Assembly (NCBI RefSeq): GCF_014212055.1 | Contig: NZ_JACJVO010000032.1 | Coordinates: 186,001 to 250,000 of the forward strand | Direction: 5' to 3' | Length of the DNA stretch: 64,000 bases | Origin: Cohnella zeiphila | GTDB taxonomy: Bacteria; Bacillota; Bacilli; Paenibacillales; Paenibacillaceae | Shown here: positions 18,108 to 26,045 of the stretch, piece by piece | Layout of the letters: each line of letters begins with the position of its first letter | Numbering within the stretch: position 1 is the stretch's first letter | The notes under the pieces: model-generated | What the model was told of the DNA's origin: nothing | Database searches by the model: none | Seen by the model: only the letters and a program-made list of their open reading frames with translations | Position numbers and translations under genes: made by a program

Positions 18108-18998
18108 GTGAAAACAAAAGGTTTTGCCAAGCATTACTACCTCATGCTCCTGCCGGGGTTCGCATGGCTTGCCGTATTCGGTATTTTTCCCATGTTCGGC
18201 ATCGTGCTCGCGTTCGAGCACTTCAGTCCGGTTAAAGGGATGTTCGGTTCGGATTGGGTCGGCTTGGAAAACTTCCGCTACATGTTCTCGCTGAACGATA
18301 CGAAGAGCATCTTCGTGAATACGATCTTTATCGCGATCATGAAAATTATCGCGAATCTGGTCGTGCCTCTCGTTTTCGCCTTGCTCCTGAACGAGCTGCG
18401 CATCGTCGTGATGAAAAAATGGGTGCAGACGATCGTCTACCTGCCCCACTTTCTTTCCTGGGTTATTCTCGGCGGCATCGTCCTCGACTTGTTTTCCCTG
18501 GACGGCCCGGCGAACCAGATCTTACATGTGTTCGGAATCGACGCCATCAATTTCTTCGGCAAAGCGTCGCTGTTTCCGTTCCTGGCGGTAGGCACCGATG
18601 TCTGGAAGGAATTCGGCTTCAATATGATTATTTACCTGGCGGCGCTCACCGGCATCAACCCGGCCTTGTACGAGGCGGCAGGGATCGACGGGGCGTCGCG
18701 AATGCGGCGGATCTGGCACGTCACGCTGCCGGGCGTGCGCACGACGGCTTCCCTGCTCGCCGTGCTGGCGCTGGGCAACGTGTTGAACGCCGGCTTCGAT
18801 CAAATTTTCAATCTGTACAACCCTCTCGTTTACTCTTCCGGGGATATCATCGACACGTGGGTCTATCGTACAGGCTTGCTCAACATGCAGTATGAGCTGG
18901 CGACGGCCGTCGGTCTGCTCAAATCGGTCGTCGGCTTCATCCTCATCGGGATTTCTTACTTCGCGGCCTACAAATGGACCAACTATCGGATTTTCTAA
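18108..18998 (+). CDS. Sugar ABC transporter permease, LplB type
   Basis: This 296-residue membrane protein is the first permease of the importer served by the binding protein just upstream. It has about six transmembrane segments and the EAA loop YEAAGIDGASRMRRIWHVTLP, and a C-terminus like the fragment at 1-155 (DTWVYRTGL). The start is GTG 18108, behind GGGGAGGAGGG; the frame is open further upstream but that stretch is not membrane-like. It is followed 18 bases later by the second permease. Confidence 0.93.
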   Translation: MKTKGFAKHYYLMLLPGFAWLAVFGIFPMFGIVLAFEHFSPVKGMFGSDWVGLENFRYMFSLNDTKSIFVNTIFIAIMKIIANLVVPLVFALLLNELRIVVMKKWVQTIVYLPHFLSWVILGGIVLDLFSLDGPANQILHVFGIDAINFFGKASLFPFLAVGTDVWKEFGFNMIIYLAALTGINPALYEAAGIDGASRMRRIWHVTLPGVRTTASLLAVLALGNVLNAGFDQIFNLYNPLVYSSGDIIDTWVYRTGLLNMQYELATAVGLLKSVVGFILIGISYFAAYKWTNYRIF

Positions 18999-19016
18999 CA
19001 GAGAGGAGGGAGGGAC

Positions 19017-19907
19017 ATGGTTCGAGATACCACGATCGGCTCCCGAGCGTTTGACATTCTGATTATCGTCATCCTGATCGCCGTCACGATCACCTGCGTG
19101 CTTCCGTTATGGTACACGCTGGCGATGTCGCTCAGCACCAAATCCGCCGCTGCGGCGGGTCAGGTCTCGTTGTGGCCGGTCGGCTTCAACTTGAATTCCT
19201 ACAAGCAGCTGCTGCAGGACAATCAGTTCTTCGTCTCGTTCTGGACTTCGGTCAAGCGCGTTCTGCTCGGCGCCGGCCTGAACCTGCTGATCGTCCCGCT
19301 GATGGCGTATCCTCTGTCGAAGACGATCAAGGACTTTCGGCTTCGCAACGTTCTGATGTGGGTACTCATCTTCACGATGCTGTTCAACGGCGGCCTCATT
19401 CCCTTGTATCTGACCGTCAAGCAGCTCCATCTGTTCAACAGCATCTGGTCGCTCGTCCTGGTCGGCGGCGCGCAGACGCTCGTGTTCAACGTCATTCTGG
19501 CCATGAACTTCTTCCGCAATCTTCCGCGGGAGCTGGATGAGGCGGCGCTCGTGGACGGAGCGGGACCCTGGTACATTCTCCTCAAAGTGTATGTCCCGCT
19601 GGCGGCGCCCGTGCTGGCCACGGTCTCCTTGTTCAGCATCGTGTACCACTGGAACGAATTCCTGTACGGCCTGGTCTTCATGACCCGCCAGGAATTTTAC
19701 CCGCTGCAAACCTATATCCAGCAGGTGGTCGTCATGCTCGATCCGTCGACCATGTCGCAGGATCAGCTGCAGCGGATGAGCCAGCTGTCCAACCGCACGC
19801 TGAATGCGGCGAAGATCTTTATCGCGATGATTCCGGTTCTCGTCGTCTACCCTTTCCTGCAGCGCTTCTTCATTCACGGGATTACGCTCGGCTCGGTTAA
19901 GGAGTAG
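19017..19907 (+). CDS. Sugar ABC transporter permease, YtcP type
   Basis: This 296-residue protein is the second membrane subunit of the importer. It shows about six hydrophobic helices, the EAA loop ELDEAALVDGAGPWYILLKVYVPL and the terminal HGITLGSVKE. The start ATG 19017 lies behind GAGGAGGGAGG. Together with the genes at 16265 and 18108 it makes a CUT1 importer without its own ATPase. The ThuA-like gene follows 38 bases downstream in the same operon. Confidence 0.94.
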   Translation: MVRDTTIGSRAFDILIIVILIAVTITCVLPLWYTLAMSLSTKSAAAAGQVSLWPVGFNLNSYKQLLQDNQFFVSFWTSVKRVLLGAGLNLLIVPLMAYPLSKTIKDFRLRNVLMWVLIFTMLFNGGLIPLYLTVKQLHLFNSIWSLVLVGGAQTLVFNVILAMNFFRNLPRELDEAALVDGAGPWYILLKVYVPLAAPVLATVSLFSIVYHWNEFLYGLVFMTRQEFYPLQTYIQQVVVMLDPSTMSQDQLQRMSQLSNRTLNAAKIFIAMIPVLVVYPFLQRFFIHGITLGSVKE

Positions 19908-19945
19908 AATCAAGAAGGAGTCGTCAAGGAGAAGAGGAGGCGGTT

Positions 19946-20605
19946 GTGAGCATGAAGCGAATCGTGGCGATCGTCGGCGATTACTATCACGACGAGTCGC
20001 TGGCCAGGGAGTCGCTCGTCAAAGCGTTCGAGGCGATTCCGCCGGATGAGGAGCGCGCGCTCGAATTTGTCGGGACGAAGGACATGGTTCGCGTGCTCGA
20101 AGAGCGTCCGGATGCGGTCGTGCTGTTCAAGGAGAACCGGCTGAACCCGCAGGACGAGAAGGTCGAGCTGTGGATGGACGAAGCGGTGTCGTCCGCGATC
20201 GCAAGCTACGTCCGGGAAGGCGGCGCTTGGCTGGCGTGGCACGCAGGCCTCGCGTCGTATCCCGAGGAGTACGAGTATGTGAAGATGCTCAGAGGTTTTT
20301 TCCTGTCGCATCCGGCGCAGAATAAGCCGGTGCGGTATGTTCCCGTTCATACGGAAGCTGCCGGCCGGTCCGGCGAAGCGTTAGGGTTCGTGGACGAGCA
20401 TTATTTCGTCTCCTGCGACGAGAACGATACCGAAGTATTCCTTCGTTCGGAATCCGAGGACGGCTCCTCGATCGCCGGTTGGCGCCACGCGTACGGCAAG
20501 GGCAAGGTTCTCTGCCTGACGCCGGCGCACCGCCGGGAGGGTCTGCTCGACCCGTCGTTCCTGAAGCTTCTGGGCGGATGTCTGGAATGGTGCGCGACGC
20601 GCTAA
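19946..20605 (+). CDS. ThuA-like domain protein
   Basis: This protein of about 219 residues has the glutamine amidotransferase-like ThuA fold: an N-terminal IVGDYYHDE, the segment AWLAWHAGLASYPEEYEYVKMLRGFFLSHP, and a late block SIAGWRHAYGKGKVLCLTPAHR. ThuA-family proteins occur with sugar importers and trehalose or other disaccharide use, but their reaction is poorly defined. It is the last gene of the importer operon, before a strong terminator. The start is GTG 19946, five bases after GAGGAGG; ATG 19952 is the alternative. Confidence 0.85.
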   Translation: MSMKRIVAIVGDYYHDESLARESLVKAFEAIPPDEERALEFVGTKDMVRVLEERPDAVVLFKENRLNPQDEKVELWMDEAVSSAIASYVREGGAWLAWHAGLASYPEEYEYVKMLRGFFLSHPAQNKPVRYVPVHTEAAGRSGEALGFVDEHYFVSCDENDTEVFLRSESEDGSSIAGWRHAYGKGKVLCLTPAHRREGLLDPSFLKLLGGCLEWCATR

Positions 20606-20652
20606 GCTCGCCGCCGGTCGACGAGCGAAGACGGAAAGATAGCGGAATTACG

Positions 20653-20693
20653 ATAAGGCAGGCAGTCGTCAAGACTGTCTGCCTTATTTTTTT
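20653..20693 (+). terminator. Rho-independent terminator of the importer operon
   Basis: A 15-bp stem with one G-T pair (20653-20667 with 20673-20687, ATAAGGCAG...CTGCCTTAT), loop GTCAA and seven T residues. Confidence 0.95.
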
Positions 20694-21043
20694 GGCATCC
20701 CCGGAACGTTCACAGAGCCCAACTCAGCGGAATCGTGAAGTCATACAGCCGTATCGGCGTTACATCGGCCCGAACGGACTGGACGGGCATGGCTGCCATG
20801 AACCTCACCGCATCCCTGAACGTTTTTGATCCGATCGTCCGATCGAATGGCAGATCCGCCGCTGCAAGGAAGCGGGGTTTCGACGTCGCCTTCGCTGCGG
20901 ACGACGGGCATTCTGAGCGTGCCGGGGGTCGTCCATCCGGGCGCTTTTTGTCGTTCGGCGGCACTTTCTGGAAAGGGGCGGAAGGAATTTCGGAAACCGG
21001 ATCCGAATTTTATAGAAAAAGAACGATTACGGAAAGGAGGTTC
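20694..21043. other. Non-coding gap before the toxin-like gene
   Basis: Between the terminator and ATG 21044 there are 350 bases without a convincing gene. A plus-strand frame joined to the next gene and a minus-strand frame (20710-20964) are open, but neither has a ribosome binding site, domain or signature I recognise. The minus-strand frame could be a gene remnant. A strong ribosome binding site (GGAAAGGAGG, 21031-21040) marks the end. Confidence 0.5.
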
Positions 21044-22258
21044 ATGATGAGATCCTTCTCTTCTCCCAAGTCGGGGGAGACGTCATCGCCCGCGTCGAAA
21101 AGCGGGTCGCAAGCTCCGGCCGCCAGAGCCGGGGCGGCCTTGCAGAGAATGGCCGGGCCGCAAGGCGCGCCAACTCCCGCAGGGCAGCTGATGCAGCTGC
21201 AAAGCGCCGTCGGGAACCAGGCGGTGCTGCAGCTTCTGGCGTCGGAAGGGCAGCGCCGGGTGCTTCCCGATCCGAAGAGCGCCCTCCCGCCGGTCGAACC
21301 GGCAGCTTATCCGGGGGCCGGGGCTCCGATCCAGAGGGTCAGAGACACGTTAGCTGCTTTCGTTAACAAGGAATCCATCGTGACCCCTGCGCAACTCATG
21401 GGTTTTTTGGACCGGATCGACGAACAACTCGAAGAGCTTCACGATGAGGAGACGGCCAACTCCAAGCTGTTGGCCGAATTGCGCAGTACATTTCTGGAGA
21501 ACTACACCAAGCTGCTTGAGGAAATTAAAAAGGAGAAATCCGATACGGACGATCCGTCGGAATTCGCCATCGCGGTAAATGACTTCAGCGCCCTTGGCAG
21601 CAACGCCCAAAAATATTTTAGGAAAGCCATGGTCTCGCTTCGGGACATGCGCAATGAATTGAACCGCTCCTTGGAGGTTCACCAGCTCACTTTGGAGAGC
21701 CGAAACCAGTTGAACGGTTATAAGGAAGAAAAACAAAAGGCTTCCTACAAGGAGCCGGAGCGGGCGAAGACGATTACCGAATGGGACGATCATTACGCTT
21801 ACTTGTACCGCCGAATGTCGGTCGACGAATACAACCTCCTTGGGAAGGTGAACGAGAAGAAGAAGCTGGAGAAAGTGACCCCCGATAATAACAGCCGCAA
21901 GTGGCTGTCGACGAGCAACGCCCATTCCTTCGCCTTCACCAACGAAGACGTCGTCCACTCCGGGGTCGAGGTCAAGGAAGTGATCGTTCGTTTTAAAGTG
22001 GACAAGAAAAAGTTGATGAAAATTTTGGAAAAAACTTTTCCGGCCTACAAAACGGACTCGTATAAGCCCAAAAATAAGGACAGGGTGCTGATTCATCAGG
22101 AATTGCTGGCGCAGGGCAGCAACGCCAATACCGGAACGGATGAAGAGTTGGAGACGATCTTCCGCAACAATGAGCACTTCAACATCGGCTTTTCGATGAA
22201 GACCGTCCAGCTTCTGGACCCTGCTATCGTGGAGATCACGGCGACGCCGGTCGGGTAA
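21044..22258 (+). CDS. Putative effector/toxin-like protein with AVGNQAVLQLL leader and ART-like C-terminus
   Basis: This 404-residue protein has a disordered Ser/Ala/Pro/Gln-rich N-terminus; a short helix LQSAVGNQAVLQLL (52-65); and PIQR (95-98). I associate such leaders with DUF4157/eCIS-linked and polymorphic toxin-type proteins. A helical, highly charged middle follows (about 100-240). The C-terminal domain (about 245-395) has YRRMS (255-259), KWLSTS (286-291) and NNEHFNIG (375-382). This order of Arg, Ser-Thr-Ser and Glu recalls ADP-ribosyltransferase-like toxins, but the match is weak. No signal peptide, immunity gene or injection-system gene is visible nearby. The start is ATG 21044 or 21047 after AAAGGAGG. 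Confidence 0.6.
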   Translation: MMRSFSSPKSGETSSPASKSGSQAPAARAGAALQRMAGPQGAPTPAGQLMQLQSAVGNQAVLQLLASEGQRRVLPDPKSALPPVEPAAYPGAGAPIQRVRDTLAAFVNKESIVTPAQLMGFLDRIDEQLEELHDEETANSKLLAELRSTFLENYTKLLEEIKKEKSDTDDPSEFAIAVNDFSALGSNAQKYFRKAMVSLRDMRNELNRSLEVHQLTLESRNQLNGYKEEKQKASYKEPERAKTITEWDDHYAYLYRRMSVDEYNLLGKVNEKKKLEKVTPDNNSRKWLSTSNAHSFAFTNEDVVHSGVEVKEVIVRFKVDKKKLMKILEKTFPAYKTDSYKPKNKDRVLIHQELLAQGSNANTGTDEELETIFRNNEHFNIGFSMKTVQLLDPAIVEITATPVG

Positions 22259-22313
22259 GCGGCATCCTTCGGAAGCCGGCGGAGCGGCCGGGCGTATCGC
22301 CGCGCAAGCGCTT

Positions 22314-23189
22314 CTACCGAGTCTCCCGCATCAGCTTGGAGAGGCCGAGCATTCGGATCAGCAGCCAGTCCCGCAGGCGGTCGGATCTGCGGCCGAGCAT
22401 CACGATCATGCGGGCTACCCGGCCCGCAGCATAACGCGTCCGCGGTTTGGCGGACGTCAAGGCGTGAACGACCGCATCCGCGACGACGCTTGCGGGCGAA
22501 GCGGACTGCTTGGCCATGGCGGAGTCGAAGGCCGCCATGGCCTCTTCGTACAAGGCCCGTTTGTCCGCCGGAATTCCGCTCAGGGATCGGTCGTATTCCG
22601 CATTGGCTTTCTCGAAGATCGAGGTTTGAATCGCTCCGGGCTGGATGAGCGAGACGCTCACGCCCCACGGCTTCACCTCCACCCTCAACGCGTCCGTTAT
22701 CGCCTCCAACGCATGCTTCGATGCGGAGACGGCTCCGAAATAAGGGAACGCCAGCTTGCCGGACGTCGCGCCGATATTGACGATCCGGCCGCGATTCCTG
22801 CGCAGCAGCGGGAGCATGGCCTGGGTCACTGCAATCTGCCCGAAGACGTTAATGTCGAACTGACGCTTGAATTCATCCGGCGGGATCAGTTCCAGCGGTC
22901 CTTTTACGATGCAGCCCGCGTTGTTGACCAGTCCGTCCAATCCGCCGGCGCCAAGCGATGCCGCAATCTCACGGGCCGCCGCCTGAACCGAATCGGGGCT
23001 CGTGATGTCGAGCCGGATCGGAACGATCTTGCCGGCAATCGTCTTTTTCAGCATCGCTCCCCGCTCCAGGTCCCTCACTCCCGCGAAAACGCGCCATCCT
23101 CTGCCCGTCATCGCTCTCGCCAGTTCCATGCCGATACCGCCGTTCGCGCCTGTGATCAACACGGCCCGCTCATTAGCGTTATTTGCCAT
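22314..23189 (-). CDS. SDR-family oxidoreductase lacking the catalytic tyrosine
   Basis: This 291-residue short-chain dehydrogenase has the NAD(P) site TGANGGIGME (about residues 14-23), NNAG in LVNNAGCIVKG, and the catalytic serine region NIGATSGKLAF. In the normal YxxxK motif the protein reads AVSASKHALE: lysine is present, but the tyrosine position is valine (codon GTC). The family it otherwise resembles has AYSASKHALE. Loss of this tyrosine should abolish classical SDR catalysis, unless the nearby PYFGA tyrosine substitutes. It is divergent from an XRE regulator, 132 bases apart, a common pairing in which the regulator controls the SDR gene. Confidence 0.88.
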   Translation of the reverse strand: MANNANERAVLITGANGGIGMELARAMTGRGWRVFAGVRDLERGAMLKKTIAGKIVPIRLDITSPDSVQAAAREIAASLGAGGLDGLVNNAGCIVKGPLELIPPDEFKRQFDINVFGQIAVTQAMLPLLRRNRGRIVNIGATSGKLAFPYFGAVSASKHALEAITDALRVEVKPWGVSVSLIQPGAIQTSIFEKANAEYDRSLSGIPADKRALYEEAMAAFDSAMAKQSASPASVVADAVVHALTSAKPRTRYAAGRVARMIVMLGRRSDRLRDWLLIRMLGLSKLMRETR

Positions 23190-23254
23190 TTCAAACTCAC
23201 GCTCCTTATGCTTTCAAGTCACCCGCCAACGTATTTATTGTAAGCCGATTTTTG

Positions 23255-23260
23255 TATAAT
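23255..23260 (+). promoter_or_regulatory. -10 element TATAAT for the XRE regulator gene
   Basis: A perfect TATAAT lies 62 bases before the start of the regulator gene, in the 132-base divergent gap. A convincing -35 box at normal spacing is not seen. Confidence 0.45.
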
Positions 23261-23321
23261 AAAGAGTAGGGCGTTTATCGTGGGAGTAAGAATAATAGTC
23301 TTCCGGCAGGAGGTTCACCTT

Positions 23322-24164
23322 ATGGCGAACTCGGCAAAGCATAAAGAATTAGGAGATTTCCTGAAGACGAGGCGAATGCGGATGTCCCTTCAGGAGGCGG
23401 GTCTGCCGGTTGACGGGGCTCGGCGTCGCACGCCCGGCTTGCGGAGGGAGGAAGTCGCGGCGTTGTCCGGCGTCTCTCTGGCCTGGTACACGTATCTGGA
23501 GCAGGGGCGGCTGATTCGCGTATCCGAACAAGTGCTGTCCAGTCTGGCTCGCACCTTGAAGCTGGATCGGGACGAGCGCGATTACCTGTTTAAGATGGCC
23601 GGGCAGCGTCCGCCGGACGATGCTTCGCCCGCCGCCGCGGAGGAAGATCGCCTTCCGCCTTCCCTGCGGCTCGTCCTGGACGGGATTCGCGACTATCCCG
23701 CTTTTATCGCGGACGGCCGGTTTACCGTCGTCGCCTGGAATCGGCTGGCCTCCGCCGTGTTCGGCTACCGGAAGGAAGAAGACGCCTTGGAGCGCAATCT
23801 AATCTGGCGCTTGTTCGCCAATCCGGCCCATCAACAATTGTTCTGCGAATGGGAGCATCTGGGCAAGCTGCTGCTCGCGCAGTTCCGGAATTACTACGGG
23901 AACTATGCGGACAATCCATGGTACGTCGAACTGGTGGAGAAGCTGAAGGAGAAGAGCCCCGAGTTCGCCGAATGGTGGCCGAGGCACGAAGTGTTGGAAT
24001 CGCTGGAAGGTTTTAAGAAAATGCGCCATCCTCTGCTCGGAGAGATCAGTCTGGAATACAACAGCTTCGCGGCTGGCGACGATCGCAACTTGATGATGGC
24101 CGTGTTCACGCCTCGGCCGGGCACCGATACGGCGGACAAGCTGAAACGGCTTATCGCGGAATAG
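23322..24164 (+). CDS. XRE-family regulator with MmyB-like ligand-binding domain
   Basis: This 280-residue regulator has an N-terminal helix-turn-helix (LGDFLKTRRMRMS... RRTPGLRREEVAALSGVSLAWYTYLEQG, about residues 8-55) and a C-terminal MmyB-type PAS-like domain (around YPAFIADGRFTVVAWN and NLIWRLFANP). Such regulators usually sit beside and repress an SDR oxidoreductase gene, as here with the divergent gene ending at 22314. The start is ATG 23322, behind CAGGAGG. The ligand is probably a small lipid-like or aldehyde compound, but that is inference from the family. Confidence 0.92.
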   Translation: MANSAKHKELGDFLKTRRMRMSLQEAGLPVDGARRRTPGLRREEVAALSGVSLAWYTYLEQGRLIRVSEQVLSSLARTLKLDRDERDYLFKMAGQRPPDDASPAAAEEDRLPPSLRLVLDGIRDYPAFIADGRFTVVAWNRLASAVFGYRKEEDALERNLIWRLFANPAHQQLFCEWEHLGKLLLAQFRNYYGNYADNPWYVELVEKLKEKSPEFAEWWPRHEVLESLEGFKKMRHPLLGEISLEYNSFAAGDDRNLMMAVFTPRPGTDTADKLKRLIAE

Positions 24165-24242
24165 GGACTCTGCTCCCGAAACTCCCAATCATAGTCCACT
24201 TATCCAATCATTATCCGCTTTTTCGCAAGCCGGGTATTCGTC

Positions 24243-24301
24243 TATAATAAACGAAACGAGAAATCCAAGCCGCCTGTTCACAATAAGGGGGGCTTTTTTT
24301 T
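24243..24301 (+). promoter_or_regulatory. TATAAT followed by a terminator-like hairpin
   Basis: TATAAT at 24243-24248 is followed 18 bases later by an imperfect stem (AAGCC at 24267-24271 with GGCTT at 24291-24295, extended by C-G pairs) and a run of eight T. It could be the terminator of the upstream regulator gene, or a promoter with an early attenuator for the response regulator at 24453. The sequence does not decide. Confidence 0.4.
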
Positions 24302-24320
24302 ATCAATATATATAAGTTCC

Positions 24321-24376
24321 GGGGTCCCCGCAAAGTACCTGAGTAAGCTTCGAAGCGAAGCCCCGCTTTGTGGGGT
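24321..24376. repeat. Palindromic intergenic element
   Basis: CCCCGCAAAG (24326-24335) pairs with CTTTGTGGGG (24366-24375) with one G-T pair. Between them is a perfect 10-bp palindrome GCTTCGAAGC (24347-24356). The nested symmetry suggests a small mobile palindromic (MITE- or REP-like) unit. I recall similar elements between genes in Paenibacillus, but cannot check. It lies in the leader of the response regulator gene. Confidence 0.5.
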
Positions 24377-24452
24377 TATCTTATGGGTTCCAAGCATGCG
24401 GATTACAGACTATAGTTGAATCATAAATGCATAGACGAAGGGGCTGAGCGGG

Positions 24453-26045
24453 ATGAAAGTATTGATCGTGGACGACGAGCCGAGACACCGCAGAGGAATG
24501 GCGAACATGATTCATGCCCTGCGGCCCGAAGATCAAGTTCTTGTCGCGAAAGACGGGGCAGAGGCGCTGGAGTTCGTCAGATCCGAGAAGCCCGATGTCG
24601 TGTTGACCGATATCCGAATGCCCAATCTGGACGGACTTTCCTTCCTGAAGCTGCTGGAAGACGAAGGCCTTCGGACCAAGGTTGTCATGATCTCGGCTTA
24701 CAATCTGTTTGAATATGCGCAGACCGCGATTCGTCACGGGGCTTATGACTATCTTTTGAAACCTGTGGATGCCGAGAAAGTCGAAGACGTATTGCGCCGC
24801 CTGGAAGATCAGCTTGCCGCGGAATTCCGGCAGCATTCGGAATCGGAAGCGTTAAAGCATCGGTTAAGCCTCACTTCCTCCGCCTATCGCAACGGCCTTT
24901 TTCTGTCCTGGTTGAATGGGAGCTTGACGGATACGGAGCGTCAAGAGCTCGAAGCATTGGAAGAGATGCAAGGAAGCGGAATGGTCGTTTTCTCGGAATT
25001 CCGATTCGAACCGGGGCCTCAAGCGGAATGGGATCCCGCAGCCTGGCTGCGGCGCCTGGAGCAGGCATGGGCGGAATTCGGCGAAGCGAATACGTTTTCC
25101 TTGAACGCTCCTCGGGAGGATGTTTGCCAAGCGGTTACGATCGTCCGAACCTCCCGGCCTGCCCAAGAAAGAAAGCTTGAAATTCGCCAAATGGCCGCAT
25201 CCTTGGGAACGGAGTGGGCAAAGTACGGAAGATTTACCCACGGGATAGGCCCGGATTGCCGGTCCTTATGGATGGAGGCGCCTCAAGCGTACCGGGCGGC
25301 GCAAACGGCCCATCAATATAATTTCCATGATCGCTGGGAAGGCATTGTGTTTCAAGATGAACTGCTGTCCGTCCGCGATCCCGTCCTTCCGGACGGAGAG
25401 AAGCTGTTCGAAGCGCTGCAAGGAAGAGATGCGGAAGCTGCCGTAGAGATGTGCCGGGCTGCGTTCGTTCAACTTGCCGCCGACGGACATGCGGCTCCGA
25501 ATCTGATTAAGGAATGCGCCGCGCTAACCCTCATGAAGATTAAAAGCAGAATTCGCGATTATGTCGACCGGCGGATTGGAAGCGTTCTCACCCATTCGGC
25601 TCTGGATGAGGTCCCAAGCTGCCGCGCTTATACGGATTTGATGGCGATTCTGGAGACTCGTCTCCGGGAAGTACACGATGCGATCAGGCAGTCACAGTCG
25701 GATAAAAGCGAGAGGATCGTTGACGAGTGCTTGAGGTGGATTCAGGAGAACGCCAAGGAAGAACTGACGCTGGAGCGGGCTGCCGAACACTTCTTCTTTA
25801 ATGCTTCCTACTTCAGCACCCTGATCAAAAGCCGTACGGGAAAGACGTTCTCCGATCATGTGACGGAGGCCAGAATGCGGAGGGCAAGGGAACTGCTTGC
25901 GGCGAACAGGAGAATATACGAGGTCGCCGCCGAATGCGGCTATCAGGATACGAAGTATTTCTGCAGAGTGTTCAAGAAGCAGAACGGCATGTCTCCCGAA
26001 GCGTACAAGCACACTTCCTTCCCGCAAAGGAGCGGCGAGGGATGA
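24453..26045 (+). CDS. YesN-type response regulator with AraC DNA-binding domain
   Basis: This 530-residue regulator starts with a receiver domain (Asp7/Asp8, phospho-acceptor Asp53 in LTDIRMP, Lys in DYLLKP). A long middle region follows, and the C-terminus is an AraC-type DNA-binding domain (LERAAEHFFFNASYFSTLI, IYEVAAECGYQDTKYFCRVF). The stop overlaps the kinase start by four bases (ATGA). It should be phosphorylated by that kinase and drive the importer and GH127 genes downstream. The order regulator then kinase is reversed compared with the pair at 13200. Confidence 0.95.
   Translation: MKVLIVDDEPRHRRGMANMIHALRPEDQVLVAKDGAEALEFVRSEKPDVVLTDIRMPNLDGLSFLKLLEDEGLRTKVVMISAYNLFEYAQTAIRHGAYDYLLKPVDAEKVEDVLRRLEDQLAAEFRQHSESEALKHRLSLTSSAYRNGLFLSWLNGSLTDTERQELEALEEMQGSGMVVFSEFRFEPGPQAEWDPAAWLRRLEQAWAEFGEANTFSLNAPREDVCQAVTIVRTSRPAQERKLEIRQMAASLGTEWAKYGRFTHGIGPDCRSLWMEAPQAYRAAQTAHQYNFHDRWEGIVFQDELLSVRDPVLPDGEKLFEALQGRDAEAAVEMCRAAFVQLAADGHAAPNLIKECAALTLMKIKSRIRDYVDRRIGSVLTHSALDEVPSCRAYTDLMAILETRLREVHDAIRQSQSDKSERIVDECLRWIQENAKEELTLERAAEHFFFNASYFSTLIKSRTGKTFSDHVTEARMRRARELLAANRRIYEVAAECGYQDTKYFCRVFKKQNGMSPEAYKHTSFPQRSGEG

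Noticed and set aside
20710..20964. Minus-strand open frame of 84 codons in the gap before the toxin-like gene
   Set aside because: There is no ribosome binding site, no recognisable domain and no neighbour on that strand. It may be a remnant, but nothing supports a gene.
21044..22258. A complete contractile injection system around the toxin-like gene
   Set aside because: I looked for sheath, tube, baseplate and ATPase-like genes on both sides; the neighbours are an importer operon and an SDR/regulator pair.
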